Below, piece by piece: positions 50,179 through 60,183 of a stretch of DNA of 64,000 bases. Position 1 is the first letter of the stretch. Each line of letters starts with the position of its first letter. This stretch comes from Glycomyces xiaoerkulensis (lineage in GTDB: Bacteria; Actinomycetota; Actinomycetes; Mycobacteriales; Micromonosporaceae): assembly GCF_002798405.1 (NCBI RefSeq), contig NZ_PGGV01000013.1:1-64000 (forward strand), written 5' to 3'. Below the pieces are notes generated by a model. That model was not told the origin of the DNA and did no database searches. It worked only from the letters and a program-made list of their open reading frames with translations. The position numbers were made by a program, and so were the translations under genes.

Positions 50179-51245
50179 CAGGCCCAGCCTCCTTGGCTTC
50201 GACGGGTGCGGCGCAGCAGCCAGAAGAAGAAGGGGCTACCGACCAGCGCGGTGAGGACGCCGAGAGGGACCTCGGCGGGCGCGGCTACGGTGCGCGCTGC
50301 CAGATCGGCCCAGACGAGGACGGCGGCACCGCCGAGAGCGGAGAGCGGGATGAGGGAACGGTGTCCTGGGCCTGCGCTCATACGCAGCAAGTGCGGGACG
50401 ACCAGGCCGATGAAACCGATGACGCCGGAGACGGCCACGGCTGCGGCGGTCAGGAGGGCGACGACGACGATGAGGGCTATGCGGAGGCGCTCGACGTCGA
50501 CGCCGAGGTGGCGGGCGGGCCGCTCCCCGAGCGCGAGGAGATCGAGCAGTCTGGCGTAGCGGGGAGCGAGGAGCAGCCCGATCACGGCGAGCGGGGCGAC
50601 CGCGGCGACCTTCTGCCAGGTGGCCTGGGCCAGACTCCCCATCTGCCAGAAGGTGATCTCGGTGATCTCGGCGTTGTCGGCGAAGAAGATGAACAGGCCG
50701 ATCAGGGCGCCGGCGAGGCCGTTGACGGCGACGCCGGTGAGGACGAGCGTGACCACCTCGGTGCGCCTCCCCGACCTCGAGAGCAGGTACACGACGGTGA
50801 CGGTGGTGAGGCCGGAAGCGAAGGCGCACAAGGGGATGGTCCAGTTTCCAGCGAAGGTGAACCCAGCCGCGATGGCGCCCACCGCTCCGACGGCGGCCCC
50901 GGCGCTGACGCCGATCACGCCGGGTTCGGCCAGCGGGTTGCCGAACATACCCTGCATGAGCGTGCCGGCGCATCCCAGGCAAGCGCCGACGACCGCGGTC
51001 AGGACCAGGCGAGGGAAGCGGATGTTCCACAACACGCTTTCACCGGCGCCTTCGATGGGCGTCCCGCCGAGGCCGAGCCGGTGGGCGATGGAGCCGGCCA
51101 AGTCGTCGAGGTGTAGCTCGAAGGCCCCCGACGAGCCCGAGACGAGTAGGCCGAGACCGAGGATCGCGGTGAGGACCGCGATCAGGCCGGTGACGCGCGT
51201 GGCCCGGGAGGGCGACGTCGCCCGGCGTGCAGCGAGGGCGGTCAC
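50178..51245 (-). CDS. hmuU: haem ABC transporter permease, FecCD family
   Basis: A 355-aa permease with about ten helices. The FecCD markers are RFPRLVLTAVVGACLGCAGT and MQGMFGNPLAEPGVIGVSAG (GNPLA-P), then GVAVNGLAGALI, and the C-terminal GFIGLVVPHLLRMSAGPGHR-like coupling helix, with FFFWLLRR at the end. The GTG start overlaps the hmuT stop (GTGA). Confidence 0.95.
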   Translation of the reverse strand: MTALAARRATSPSRATRVTGLIAVLTAILGLGLLVSGSSGAFELHLDDLAGSIAHRLGLGGTPIEGAGESVLWNIRFPRLVLTAVVGACLGCAGTLMQGMFGNPLAEPGVIGVSAGAAVGAVGAIAAGFTFAGNWTIPLCAFASGLTTVTVVYLLSRSGRRTEVVTLVLTGVAVNGLAGALIGLFIFFADNAEITEITFWQMGSLAQATWQKVAAVAPLAVIGLLLAPRYARLLDLLALGERPARHLGVDVERLRIALIVVVALLTAAAVAVSGVIGFIGLVVPHLLRMSAGPGHRSLIPLSALGGAAVLVWADLAARTVAAPAEVPLGVLTALVGSPFFFWLLRRTRRSQGGWA

Positions 51246-52231
51246 GCCGGGTCCCGGTGGAGCTGCTCGGCGAGTTCGGTGACGACGTCGCCGGTGCGGG
51301 GGCCGTAGGACAGCATCATGCCGTCCGGCAGGTGGGCGATGCGTTCGCTCTGCCCGGCCGGGGTCTGCGCCACACCGGGAATCTCGACGAGCCCTTCGAC
51401 TCCGCCGACGGATTCGAGACCCTTGTCCATCACGAGGATCACGTCGGGCGCCACGGCGGCGAGGGCTTCGGGCGTGAGCGGCACGAAGTCGCCCTCGAGG
51501 ACCTCGGCGCCGGCGTCGATGCCGCCGGCCGCCTCGATGAGGGAGGCCGCCCCGGAATCGGAGCCGCCGATCAGATAGACCGACGCGGTGCCGCGCAGGT
51601 AGAGGAAGGCGACGCGGGGTGCCTCGGCGGCATCGAGTCCGTCGGTGGCGGACTTGATCTCGACGGTGGTGCGCTCGACGAGATCGGCTCCGGCCCGGTC
51701 GAGGCCGAGCGCGGTGGCGACGCCGGTGATGCGGTCGTCGACGTCGTCGAGTCCGGTCGCGGGCTCGAAGACGACCACGGGGACCCCGGCGGCGCCGATC
51801 TGGTCCAGAGAGGCCTCGGGCCCCGAGGTGGTCTCGGCGAGGACTAGGTCCGGTTCGAGGGAAAGGACGCCCTCGGCGGAGACGTCGTGGCCTCGGCTGA
51901 CGACCGGCAGGTCGGCGGCCTGCTCGAAGGTGGCGGTGATGTCCCGGGCGACGACGTTCTCCCCGAGCCCGAGGGTGAACACGATCTCAGAAAGCGACCC
52001 CGACAGCGGCACGATCCGATCGACGGAGGTGACGGTGGTCCGGGCGCCGGTGGCGTCGGTGACGGTGAGCGGCAGTTGCGGGACCGGGGCCTCGGCGATC
52101 GGCTCGACCCGGTCGACCAGGGCGCGGTCACCGCCGGTCTCGACGGCCTCGGTCGTGGTGCATGCGGAGAGGGCCGGGAGCACGACCGCTCCGATCATCG
52201 CGGCGGCTCGGAGGAGTCGGCGTGGCGTCAC
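51242..52231 (-). CDS. hmuT: haem-binding lipoprotein of the haem ABC transporter
   Basis: A 329-aa TroA/BtuF-fold binding protein. The signal peptide ends in lipobox LSAC (Cys about 24). The core reads SVDRIVPLSGSLSEIVFTLG, VVSRGHDVSAEGVLSLEPDL and DGMMLSYGPRTGDVVTELAE. In corynebacterial HmuT a conserved His and Tyr bind haem; His in SRGHDVSAE and Tyr in MLSYGPRT are the likely equivalents. The gene is divergent from two HtaA genes and preceded by iron boxes, so repression by IdeR/DtxR is expected. Confidence 0.93.
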   Translation of the reverse strand: MTPRRLLRAAAMIGAVVLPALSACTTTEAVETGGDRALVDRVEPIAEAPVPQLPLTVTDATGARTTVTSVDRIVPLSGSLSEIVFTLGLGENVVARDITATFEQAADLPVVSRGHDVSAEGVLSLEPDLVLAETTSGPEASLDQIGAAGVPVVVFEPATGLDDVDDRITGVATALGLDRAGADLVERTTVEIKSATDGLDAAEAPRVAFLYLRGTASVYLIGGSDSGAASLIEAAGGIDAGAEVLEGDFVPLTPEALAAVAPDVILVMDKGLESVGGVEGLVEIPGVAQTPAGQSERIAHLPDGMMLSYGPRTGDVVTELAEQLHRDPA

Positions 52232-52277
52232 GGGAGGTCTCCAGTTCTGTTCTCGGAGGGAAACCGATCGAGCATGA

Positions 52278-52296
52278 ATTAGGGTTGCCTAATAAT
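52278..52296. promoter_or_regulatory. weak IdeR/DtxR-type iron box (leftward)
   Basis: TTAGGGTTGCCTAATAATT has 11 of 19 matches to the iron-box consensus TTAGGTTAGGCTAACCTAA, with its conserved arms on one side only. It lies 47 bases upstream of the hmuT start and could serve the leftward promoter. Confidence 0.45.
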
Positions 52297-52328
52297 TATT
52301 AGCATCCCCTATGTTCATCGTCGATGGT

Positions 52329-52347
52329 TTAGGTTAGCCTTACCTTC
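52329..52347. promoter_or_regulatory. IdeR/DtxR-type iron box (rightward)
   Basis: TTAGGTTAGCCTTACCTTC matches the IdeR/DtxR consensus at 15 of 19 positions, including the full TTAGGTTAG half. It sits 29 bases ahead of the first htaA-type start, where the promoter must lie. Iron-loaded repressor should shut off haem uptake. Confidence 0.85.
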
Positions 52348-52375
52348 GATCCAGTCAAGAGGGAGGTTCATCGAC

Positions 52376-53809
52376 ATGCCCCGTGGCAACTTTGGAGGAA
52401 CCGGATCGCGGGTCGACGCACGGTTCCGCCGACTCGTCGCAATCGGCGCGGTGACCGCGACGGTCGCGACGTCGCCCGTGTGGACCGCCCCGGCGAACGC
52501 CGACGAGGCCTCGGGCGGCCGGCTCGACTGGGGCGTCAAGGAGTCCTTCCGCGGCTACATCACCGGACCGATCGCCCAAGGCGAGGTGACGACCGGCGAC
52601 GGCGCCTCGACCGTAGGCGGCGCCTACCGATTCCACTCGGCGGCGGGCGAATACGACCCCGAATCGGGCACAGCCTCGATCGCCTACTCCGGCTGGGTCC
52701 ACTTCCGGGGCCACGACGGCGAACTCGACGTGACCTTCGCCGATCCGTCCATCGAGTACACCGGCGACGAGGGGATCCTGTATGTCCACGTCAACGGCAC
52801 CCGCACCGACTTGGCCGCCCTGAGCGGCCCGTCGATCACGGGGGTCTCGGGCACGCTCGCGGTAGAGGGCGCCTCGGCGTCGCTGACCGCGAACGGGTCC
52901 GAAGCGTTCGCCGGATACTACGAGGCCGGCGAGGCGCTCGACCCGGTGAGCTTCACCGCCGACCTCGTCGCCCCCGGCCCCGAGCCGGAGGCGCCGACGC
53001 CATCCGGCGAAGCGCCCGAGGCCGAGCCGACCGGGAAGGCCGGGATCGGCCGTGGGGTCCTGGACTGGGGCGTCCGCACCTCCTGGCGCGATTACGTCAG
53101 TGGCGACATCGCCGCCGGCTCATGGGAGGCGACCGGCGGCGCGCTCGACGGCGGAGCGGTCTTCCGTTTCGTCGACGGCGAAGGCAGGACCGACGGTGAT
53201 GACTTCGAGCTGGCCTTCAGAGGCGCCGTCACCTTCACCGGCACCGACCTGGACCTGACCATCGCCGATCCGACCGTGACCGCCGCCGACGGCCAAGGCG
53301 TCCTGTCGGCGACGATCGACGGCGAGCGCACCGATCTCGTCGGCTTCGAAGCCGAACTGAGCGAACAGGGCGACCTCCTGGTCGCCCAGGACGTCCCGAC
53401 CGTGCTCACGACCGAAGCCGTCGACGTCTTCGCCGGCTTCTACCAGGCGGGCAGCGAGATGGACCCGCTCTCGATCGCCGTGCCGCTCACCTCGGACGCC
53501 GAACTTCCCGCGCTGCCCGACCTCGGCTCCGAACCCGAAGCTTCCCCATCGACGGTCGAGACCGACACCGCATCGACCGAATCCGGGACGAACCCGCTGA
53601 TCCGGATCGCCCCCGCCGCGGCTGCGCTGCTCCTGGCGGCCGCCGCGGCGATGCTGGCCGTCCACCGCCGCAGGCGATCGCGCGCCGCCGCGGCTGCGGC
53701 GCGAACCGAACCGACCGACCCACCCGAAGCCGCGTCCACCGAGGACGACGGCGGTCGGCAAACCCCAGAGGCGTCGTCGACCGACGACCCCGCGACCACG
53801 AAGGAGTGA
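52376..53809 (+). CDS. HtaA-domain haem-binding surface protein
   Basis: A 477-aa exported protein with a signal peptide (about 1-43). Two HtaA domains: residues about 47-200 (LDWGVKESFRGYITGPIAQG; VHFRGHDGELDVTFADPSIE; FAGYYEAGEALDPVSF) and about 222-375 (LDWGVRTSWRDYVSGDIAAG; VTFTGTDLDLTIADPTVTAA; FAGFYQAGSEMDPLSI). A haem-coordinating Tyr follows the SF/SW segment in both. The conserved GHDGEL loop with His is present in domain 1 but replaced by GTDLDL in domain 2. The C-terminus has a membrane helix and a long basic/acidic tail. GGGAGG precedes ATG. It probably captures haem outside and passes it to HmuT. Confidence 0.93.
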   Translation: MPRGNFGGTGSRVDARFRRLVAIGAVTATVATSPVWTAPANADEASGGRLDWGVKESFRGYITGPIAQGEVTTGDGASTVGGAYRFHSAAGEYDPESGTASIAYSGWVHFRGHDGELDVTFADPSIEYTGDEGILYVHVNGTRTDLAALSGPSITGVSGTLAVEGASASLTANGSEAFAGYYEAGEALDPVSFTADLVAPGPEPEAPTPSGEAPEAEPTGKAGIGRGVLDWGVRTSWRDYVSGDIAAGSWEATGGALDGGAVFRFVDGEGRTDGDDFELAFRGAVTFTGTDLDLTIADPTVTAADGQGVLSATIDGERTDLVGFEAELSEQGDLLVAQDVPTVLTTEAVDVFAGFYQAGSEMDPLSIAVPLTSDAELPALPDLGSEPEASPSTVETDTASTESGTNPLIRIAPAAAALLLAAAAAMLAVHRRRRSRAAAAAARTEPTDPPEAASTEDDGGRQTPEASSTDDPATTKE

Positions 53810-53818
53810 TAACACCCG

Positions 53819-55180
53819 ATGAATTCCCCCACCCGAAAGCGGTTCGCCGCACTTGCGGCGACCGCGGTCGCCGCAAGTGCGGCCGTCAGCCTCACCGCCG
53901 CCCCGGCCCAGGGACAGCCCTCAGAGTTCCCCATTGTGGACGGCACGATCAGTTGGGGCGTCAAGGAGTCCTTCCGCAACTACATCGTCAGCCCGATCGC
54001 GGACGGCGAGATCACCGTCGCCGACGGCGCGACCCAGAACGCGGACGGCGCCTTCGATTTCCCCGTGACCGGCGGCACCTACGACATGAGCTCCCACGAC
54101 ACCGAGAGCCGGTCGGAAGGCAGCGTCCACTTCACCGGACACGGCGGCGAACTGGACCTCGCATTCGCGAACCTCCGTATCGAGACCAACCACGGCGCCG
54201 AGACCGGCATCCTCTACGCGGACGTCACCGACCACGGCACGATCTCCGACGACGTCCCGTTCGCCGACCTCGAGCTCACCGGGTCGTCCTGGGAGCAAGG
54301 CGAGTACGCCACGATCACCGACGTTCCCGCCGCCCTGACCGCCGAAGGCGCGACGGCGTTCGCCGGATTCTACGAAGCCGGCCAGGAACTCGATCCGCTC
54401 ACCGTCGCGGTCAAGGCCGAACCGCCGAACCCGGACGACGAGGAGACCCCGACCGACGACCCAACCGAGGACCCGACCGACGACCCGAGCACCGCCGAAC
54501 CCGACCAGGGCGACGGAGTCCTGGACATCGTCGACGGCCGAGCCGACTGGGGTGTCAAGACCTCCTTCCGCAACTATGTGACCGGTCCGATCGCGAACGG
54601 CGAGATCAGCGTCGCCGACGGCGCGCTGGACCACGGCGGCTCGTTCCGATTCCCCGACGCCACCGGCACCCTCGACACCGACACCGGGACGCTCGAAGCG
54701 GCCTTCGTCGGCACCGTCCACTTCTCGGGCCACGACGGTGAACTCGAGCTCGGCATCACCGACGTCAGCATCAAGGGCGATGGCGACGACCTCGCGCTCT
54801 ACACCGGATCGACCGAGCTCGCCGACCTGGAGACGGCCGACCTGACCGCCGCCGACGGCGCCCTGGTCGCCGACAACCTGGCCGCCACGCTGACCGACGA
54901 CGGCGCCGACTTCTTCGCCGCCGACGTCAACGGCCAGGAGACCCGGTTCTACGAGGAAGGAGAGGTACTCGACCCGGTCGGCTTCGCCCTGGTCTTCGAC
55001 GAGGATCTCGACCTCCACGACCTCACCTCGGCGCCGACCGACACCGGCGCTGGCCCAGGGAGTCCGCAACTCCCGACCACCGGCTCGCCGCTGATGGCCG
55101 TGCTGGCCGCGGCCGGCGCACTCCTCGCGGTCGGCATCGGCTCGATGATGCTCGCCCGTCGGCGCTCCCTCGCCGGATAA
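53819..55180 (+). CDS. HtaA-domain haem-binding protein with LPTTG sorting signal
   Basis: A 453-aa exported protein, nine bases after the first HtaA gene. The signal peptide ends near AQG. Two HtaA domains: about 38-195 (ISWGVKESFRNYIVSPIADG; VHFTGHGGELDLAFANLRIE) and about 238-400 (ADWGVKTSFRNYVTGPIANG; VHFSGHDGELELGITDVSIK). Both keep the His of GH(D/G)GEL and the Tyr. A Thr/Asp/Pro linker (TPTDDPTEDPTDDPS) separates them. The C-terminus has LPTTG (418-422), a hydrophobic helix and an Arg-rich tail: a sortase signal, so this copy is wall-linked. A 16-bp terminator follows. Confidence 0.93.
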   Translation: MNSPTRKRFAALAATAVAASAAVSLTAAPAQGQPSEFPIVDGTISWGVKESFRNYIVSPIADGEITVADGATQNADGAFDFPVTGGTYDMSSHDTESRSEGSVHFTGHGGELDLAFANLRIETNHGAETGILYADVTDHGTISDDVPFADLELTGSSWEQGEYATITDVPAALTAEGATAFAGFYEAGQELDPLTVAVKAEPPNPDDEETPTDDPTEDPTDDPSTAEPDQGDGVLDIVDGRADWGVKTSFRNYVTGPIANGEISVADGALDHGGSFRFPDATGTLDTDTGTLEAAFVGTVHFSGHDGELELGITDVSIKGDGDDLALYTGSTELADLETADLTAADGALVADNLAATLTDDGADFFAADVNGQETRFYEEGEVLDPVGFALVFDEDLDLHDLTSAPTDTGAGPGSPQLPTTGSPLMAVLAAAGALLAVGIGSMMLARRRSLAG

Positions 55181-55189
55181 GAGCCTCGC

Positions 55190-55239
55190 ACGCGAAGGGT
55201 GTCGCCCCGACCACAGGGCCGGAGCGACACCCTTCGCGT
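55190..55239 (+). terminator. terminator after the HtaA genes
   Basis: A 16-bp perfect stem ACGCGAAGGGTGTCGC (55190-55205) pairs with 55224-55239 around an 18-base GC-rich loop; T-rich bases follow. It closes the haem-capture operon. Confidence 0.88.
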
Positions 55240-55332
55240 TCCTGTCTTCAGAAGAAGGCCGGAGTCTTCCCACGGCCCGAATCGGTCGCGCAGCGCTCCT
55301 CAACGGGTGATTGCGGCGACGGAACTGTACTG

Positions 55333-55349
55333 TTGCAAAAAATTTGCAT
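55333..55349. promoter_or_regulatory. Nur-like / palindromic TTGCAA site in gene-free DNA
   Basis: TTGCAA-AAAAT-TTGCAT fits tTGCaa-N5-ttGCAA except for the last base, and also forms a perfect TGCAAA-aaa-TTTGCA dyad (55334-55348). No gene start lies within 500 bases downstream on either strand. Confidence 0.4.
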
Positions 55350-55761
55350 TAAACCGGGAGCGCGGTACCCAGAGGAGCCGGGCCGGGCGGTTCATGGTGG
55401 GAGAACCGCTCCGGCCCTGACCGAAACGGTCTTTCGCGCGGCCGGGCGAACGCTCGCGATAGGAGCCTACCGGTCGGCATCGCCGACCGTAGTGCAGTGC
55501 CCCTCGAACCGCAGTGAGCGCTCTCCGATTTGCGGCCCTGCGCCGCTCGACGGCTCCCGGATTCAGAGGTCCGGATCGGAACAGCAGAGTCCATACAGGC
55601 TCGAACGGCCACCGTCGAACGACTCCTTGACCATCGTGATCTCCGCAGCGCCGATCGCACCGACAGCGGCCGGCCAGAGGATTGGAGCCGAATTGCGACG
55701 ACAGATGGAGGCTTGTCGGAGGAAACTGCACGAATTGGTCTCGCTTCTGGAGAAAAGGCAA

Positions 55762-55781
55762 ACCAATCAGAGGCGATTGGT
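55762..55781. promoter_or_regulatory. inverted-repeat operator ACCAATC-N6-GATTGGT
   Basis: Perfect 7-bp arms around AGAGGC, 75 bases upstream of the sugar-binding-protein start. The same ATTGG core recurs at 55734-55738, and as CCAAT/ATTGG at 55795-55815. These are good candidate sites for the MocR regulator encoded at the end of the operon. Confidence 0.65.
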
Positions 55782-55794
55782 CCTGGTTCGGAGT

Positions 55795-55833
55795 CCAATC
55801 GATATCCAGAATTGGTCCTCAAATGCCTAGGAT
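55795..55833 (+). promoter_or_regulatory. promoter region with overlapping CCAAT...ATTGG dyad
   Basis: CCAAT (55795-55799) and ATTGG (55811-55815) flank the position where a -35 element should be. TAGGAT (55828-55833) is a good -10, but the hexamer 17 bases upstream (TCCAGA) is poor. A weak -35 covered by an operator suggests activator dependence, as for several MocR regulators. Confidence 0.5.
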
Positions 55834-55855
55834 GGCGCACACCGAGAGGAGATCA

Positions 55856-57106
55856 ATGATGATCAGCAGGAGCCTGCGAGGGGCATCGCTGGCGGTGATC
55901 ACCACCGGCGCACTGGTACTGACGGCGTGCTCCGGTGGCGGGGACGGCGAGGCCGGATCGGGGGCGATCACGTTCGGCAACTGGCAATGGCTGGAGACCG
56001 GTCGCGGTGACGCCATGTGGGAGGCCGTCACCGAGTTCGAGGACAGCGAACCCGAGATCCAGTTGGAGAAGTCCGAGACCCCGTTCGCCCAGTACGCCGA
56101 CAAGCTGAACACCGAGATCGGCGCCGGAGCGGGCCCGGACGTGTTCGTCGTGCTCGACCGCCAGTTCGCCACCCTCGCCGAGGCCGGACTCCTCGAACCC
56201 CTCGACGACGCGGTGGCCGACGCCGACCTCAACGCCACCAACGACAACCTCAACATCGACGGCCGGCAGCTCGGCGTCACCTGGGAGCAGGTCAGCTATG
56301 CGCTCTTGGGCAACCGGACCGTCCTCGAGCAGGCCGGCGTCGACCAGCTCCCGACCACCGTCGAAGACCTCATCGCCGCCGGGGAGCAGGCCGGGGAGGC
56401 CGGGCTCGACGGCTTCGCCGTCCGCCACCAGATGAATGAGTACAACGGCTGGGCCTACGACTTCCCAAGCTGGACCTACGGCTACGGCGGCTCCTGGTCG
56501 GACGGTGAGCGCTTGACGATCGACTCCGAGGAGAACATCGCCGGCGTGACCGCCTACAAGGACGTCTTCGATTCTGGCATCGTCCCGGTCGGCGACGACG
56601 CCTCGACCTTCCGATCCAAGTTCAAACAGGACCAATTGGCCATGATCATCGACAACAGCGGCACGGCACTGTCGCTGGTTTCCGATGGCCAACTCTCCAG
56701 CGAGGACCTCATCTCGGCCCCGCTGCCGTTCCCCGAGCCCGGGGCCCACCAGAAATTGGTGCTCGCGGTCAACGCCAACGGCGAGAACAAGGAGGCCGCC
56801 AAGGAGTTCGTCTCCTGGGCCGTCTCCGAAGAGGGTCAGACTACGCTCCGCCCCTCGCTGGGTGCGAGCGTCCTGGCCACCGACGTACCACTCGACGAAG
56901 AGTTCTCCGAGGCCAACCCCTGGGCCGAAACGTTCGTCGAACTGGGTCGCACCAACCTCAGCGGCCTGCCCGACGGCTTCGAGACCGAGGCGGATCCGAT
57001 CATGCGGGGCGTCCTCGAACAGGTCGAACGCGTGATCACCGAGGACCTCGAACCGGCCGAGGCGATGCGCGAGGCCCAAGAGGCACTCGAACAGGACCTG
57101 AGCTGA
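55856..57106 (+). CDS. sugar ABC transporter substrate-binding lipoprotein
   Basis: A 416-aa CUT1-type binder. It begins MMISRSLRGASLAVITTGAL, with lipobox LTAC (Cys about 25). The core reads ITFGNWQWLETGRGDAMWEA, PFAQYADKLNTEIGAGAGPD and TWEQVSYALLGNRTVLEQAG; WTYGYGGSWSDGERLTIDSE contains ligand-stacking aromatics. AGGAG is 4 bases from ATG 55856 and 7 from ATG 55859, so the true start may be the second. First gene of an eight-gene operon. Confidence 0.94.
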   Translation: MMISRSLRGASLAVITTGALVLTACSGGGDGEAGSGAITFGNWQWLETGRGDAMWEAVTEFEDSEPEIQLEKSETPFAQYADKLNTEIGAGAGPDVFVVLDRQFATLAEAGLLEPLDDAVADADLNATNDNLNIDGRQLGVTWEQVSYALLGNRTVLEQAGVDQLPTTVEDLIAAGEQAGEAGLDGFAVRHQMNEYNGWAYDFPSWTYGYGGSWSDGERLTIDSEENIAGVTAYKDVFDSGIVPVGDDASTFRSKFKQDQLAMIIDNSGTALSLVSDGQLSSEDLISAPLPFPEPGAHQKLVLAVNANGENKEAAKEFVSWAVSEEGQTTLRPSLGASVLATDVPLDEEFSEANPWAETFVELGRTNLSGLPDGFETEADPIMRGVLEQVERVITEDLEPAEAMREAQEALEQDLS

Positions 57107-57183
57107 CCGAGCCGGGCCGGGCGGACAGTGGGACCGCCCGGCCCGCCGAGACCGCATACGGAACGAAACGGACGGAGGCAACG

Positions 57184-58161
57184 GTGTCCTATCGCACCGT
57201 CGACGGCGCTCCCCCCGGGCGGGCGAGCGCCCCCCGGGAAGCTCACCGGCCCGCCCGCGGCCGTGGCACGAGGAGCCGACGACGAGCCGGTCGGCTGCTC
57301 GGATACGCGTTCATAGCGCCGGCCGTGCTCTACCTGGTGGTGTTCCTCGTCGTCCCCCTGTTGCAAGGGATCGCGATGAGCTTCACCGACGCGAAGCTCA
57401 TCAACCCCACCGGCGGGGACCCGGTCGGGGTGGACAACTACGCCTCGACCCTCACCGCCGACCGGTTCTGGAATTCGCTGCTGGCCACCGTGCTCTACAC
57501 CACCGCCACCGTCGCCGGCACGGTCGTTCTCGGCACCGCCGCCGCGGTCCTGGTCAACCGCGCCTTCCGCGGCAGGGCACTGCTGCGGAGCCTGCTTGCC
57601 TTCCCCTACGCGATGCCGACCGTGGCGGTCGCTCTCGTCTTCGCGTGGATGTACAACCAGTCCAACGGGGCGTTCAATCGCGGGCTCGGCATCCTGGGCA
57701 TCGGCGAGACCGGCTGGCTCACCGACCCGGACTGGGGCATGGCGTCGGTCGTCGCCGCGACCGTGTGGAAGGTGTTCCCGTTCGTCATGCTCGTGGTGCT
57801 CGCGGCGCTCCAATCGGTCAGCGCCGAGCTGTACGAGGCCGCCCGCATCGATGGTGCCGACGCCTTGAACACCTTCCGCTCGATCGTGCTGCCGCACCTG
57901 GCGCCGACCCTGCGGATCGTCGCACTGCTCATGACGATCTGGTCGATCCGGCGTTTCGAGATCATCTTCCTGCTCACCGGGGGCGGTCCGGTCGAGACCA
58001 CCAACACGCTGGTCATCAATGTCTACCGCACCGCCTTCAGCGACCAGAACCTGGGCGTCGCCGCCACCGTCGGCGCCCTCGGACTCGTCGTATCGCTTGC
58101 CGTGACCTGCGTGTTCCTGCTGGTCGAGAGGCGCGAGACCAAACGAGAGGAGGCATTGTGA
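57184..58161 (+). CDS. carbohydrate ABC transporter permease (MalF type)
   Basis: A 325-aa CUT1 permease. GTG 57184 follows GGAGG. A long basic N-terminal region (about 40 residues, rich in Arg) precedes six helices. The EAA loop is ELYEAARIDGADALNTFRSI (about 216-235). The sequence TGGGPVETTNTLVINVYRTA is typical. Overlaps the next gene by four bases. Confidence 0.94.
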   Translation: MSYRTVDGAPPGRASAPREAHRPARGRGTRSRRRAGRLLGYAFIAPAVLYLVVFLVVPLLQGIAMSFTDAKLINPTGGDPVGVDNYASTLTADRFWNSLLATVLYTTATVAGTVVLGTAAAVLVNRAFRGRALLRSLLAFPYAMPTVAVALVFAWMYNQSNGAFNRGLGILGIGETGWLTDPDWGMASVVAATVWKVFPFVMLVVLAALQSVSAELYEAARIDGADALNTFRSIVLPHLAPTLRIVALLMTIWSIRRFEIIFLLTGGGPVETTNTLVINVYRTAFSDQNLGVAATVGALGLVVSLAVTCVFLLVERRETKREEAL

Positions 58162-58991
58162 GGCTACGACGCGTCACCGCGCGGCTGCTCGTGTCCGCCG
58201 CGCTGCTCGCCTTCGCCCTGTTCGCCGGCTTCCCGGTCTATTGGATGGTGAACACCGCGCTCACCAACGACTCCGAGCTGTACCGGACGGGCCAGGACTG
58301 GTGGCCGCACCTCGAGCGGCTGCCCGAGTCGCCCTCGACCCTGGCCGACGTCCCGATCGGCTCCTGGCTGCTCAACTCCGGCTTCATCGCCTTCGGGACG
58401 ACGCTGCTGAGCCTCCTGATGGCCGTCCTCGGCGCCTATGCGCTCAGCCGCTACCGCTTCCACGGCCGCGGAGCGGCCGCGTTCCTGCTGTTCGCGACCC
58501 AGATGCTGCCGGAGGCACTGCTGGTCGTGCCGCTGTTCGCCCTCTTCGGGGCCTTGGGCCTGCTCAACGGCCTGATCGGTCTGGTGCTGGCGAACACCGC
58601 GTTCGCTATGCCGGTGGCGCTGTTCATCGTCAAGAGCGCGATCGACCGGATCCCCTACGAGATCGAGGAATCGGCCCGGGTCGACGGTTGCCCCCGGTAT
58701 GGGCAGCTCACGCACATCGTGCTGCCGCTGGTGGCGCCGAGCATCGCCGCGGCGGCCGTGGTGACGTTCTTCGAAGGCTGGAACGAGTTCCTGTTCGCCA
58801 ACACGTTCCTGACCGACTCCGAGAAATGGCCGGCCTCGGTGGGGCTGGCGACGTTCGTCGGACAGTACACGACCCCGCTGAGCAGCGTCATGGCCGCGGC
58901 GTTCCTGTTCTCGCTGCCGGCGATCGTGTTCTTCGTCCTCATGCAACGACGCATCGTCAGCGGGCTGACCGCCGGCGCAGTGAAAGGGTGA
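58158..58991 (+). CDS. carbohydrate ABC transporter permease (MalG type)
   Basis: A 277-aa CUT1 permease; GTG 58158 overlaps the previous stop (GTGA). FPVYWMVNTALTNDSELYRT in the first periplasmic loop and the coupling loop EIEESARVDGCPRYGQLTHI (about 171-190) are standard. Pairs with the preceding permease. Confidence 0.94.
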   Translation: MRLRRVTARLLVSAALLAFALFAGFPVYWMVNTALTNDSELYRTGQDWWPHLERLPESPSTLADVPIGSWLLNSGFIAFGTTLLSLLMAVLGAYALSRYRFHGRGAAAFLLFATQMLPEALLVVPLFALFGALGLLNGLIGLVLANTAFAMPVALFIVKSAIDRIPYEIEESARVDGCPRYGQLTHIVLPLVAPSIAAAAVVTFFEGWNEFLFANTFLTDSEKWPASVGLATFVGQYTTPLSSVMAAAFLFSLPAIVFFVLMQRRIVSGLTAGAVKG

Positions 58992-58995
58992 GCCG

Positions 58996-60179
<1,184 letters not shown>

Positions 60180-60183
<4 letters not shown>

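Larger units (their letters stand above)
55240..55855. other. 616-base gene-free regulatory spacer
   Basis: No reading frame here has a credible start, codon pattern or family match. It holds an AT-rich Nur-like/palindromic site at 55333-55349 and, nearer the sugar operon, several ATTGG/CCAAT repeats (below). The length and structured repeats suggest regulatory DNA, possibly with a small RNA, which I cannot demonstrate. Confidence 0.55.

Noticed and set aside
55349-55840. Minus-strand frame of about 163 codons in the gene-free spacer
   Set aside because: Ser/Arg/Pro-rich, no start signal, no domain, overlaps operator repeats.
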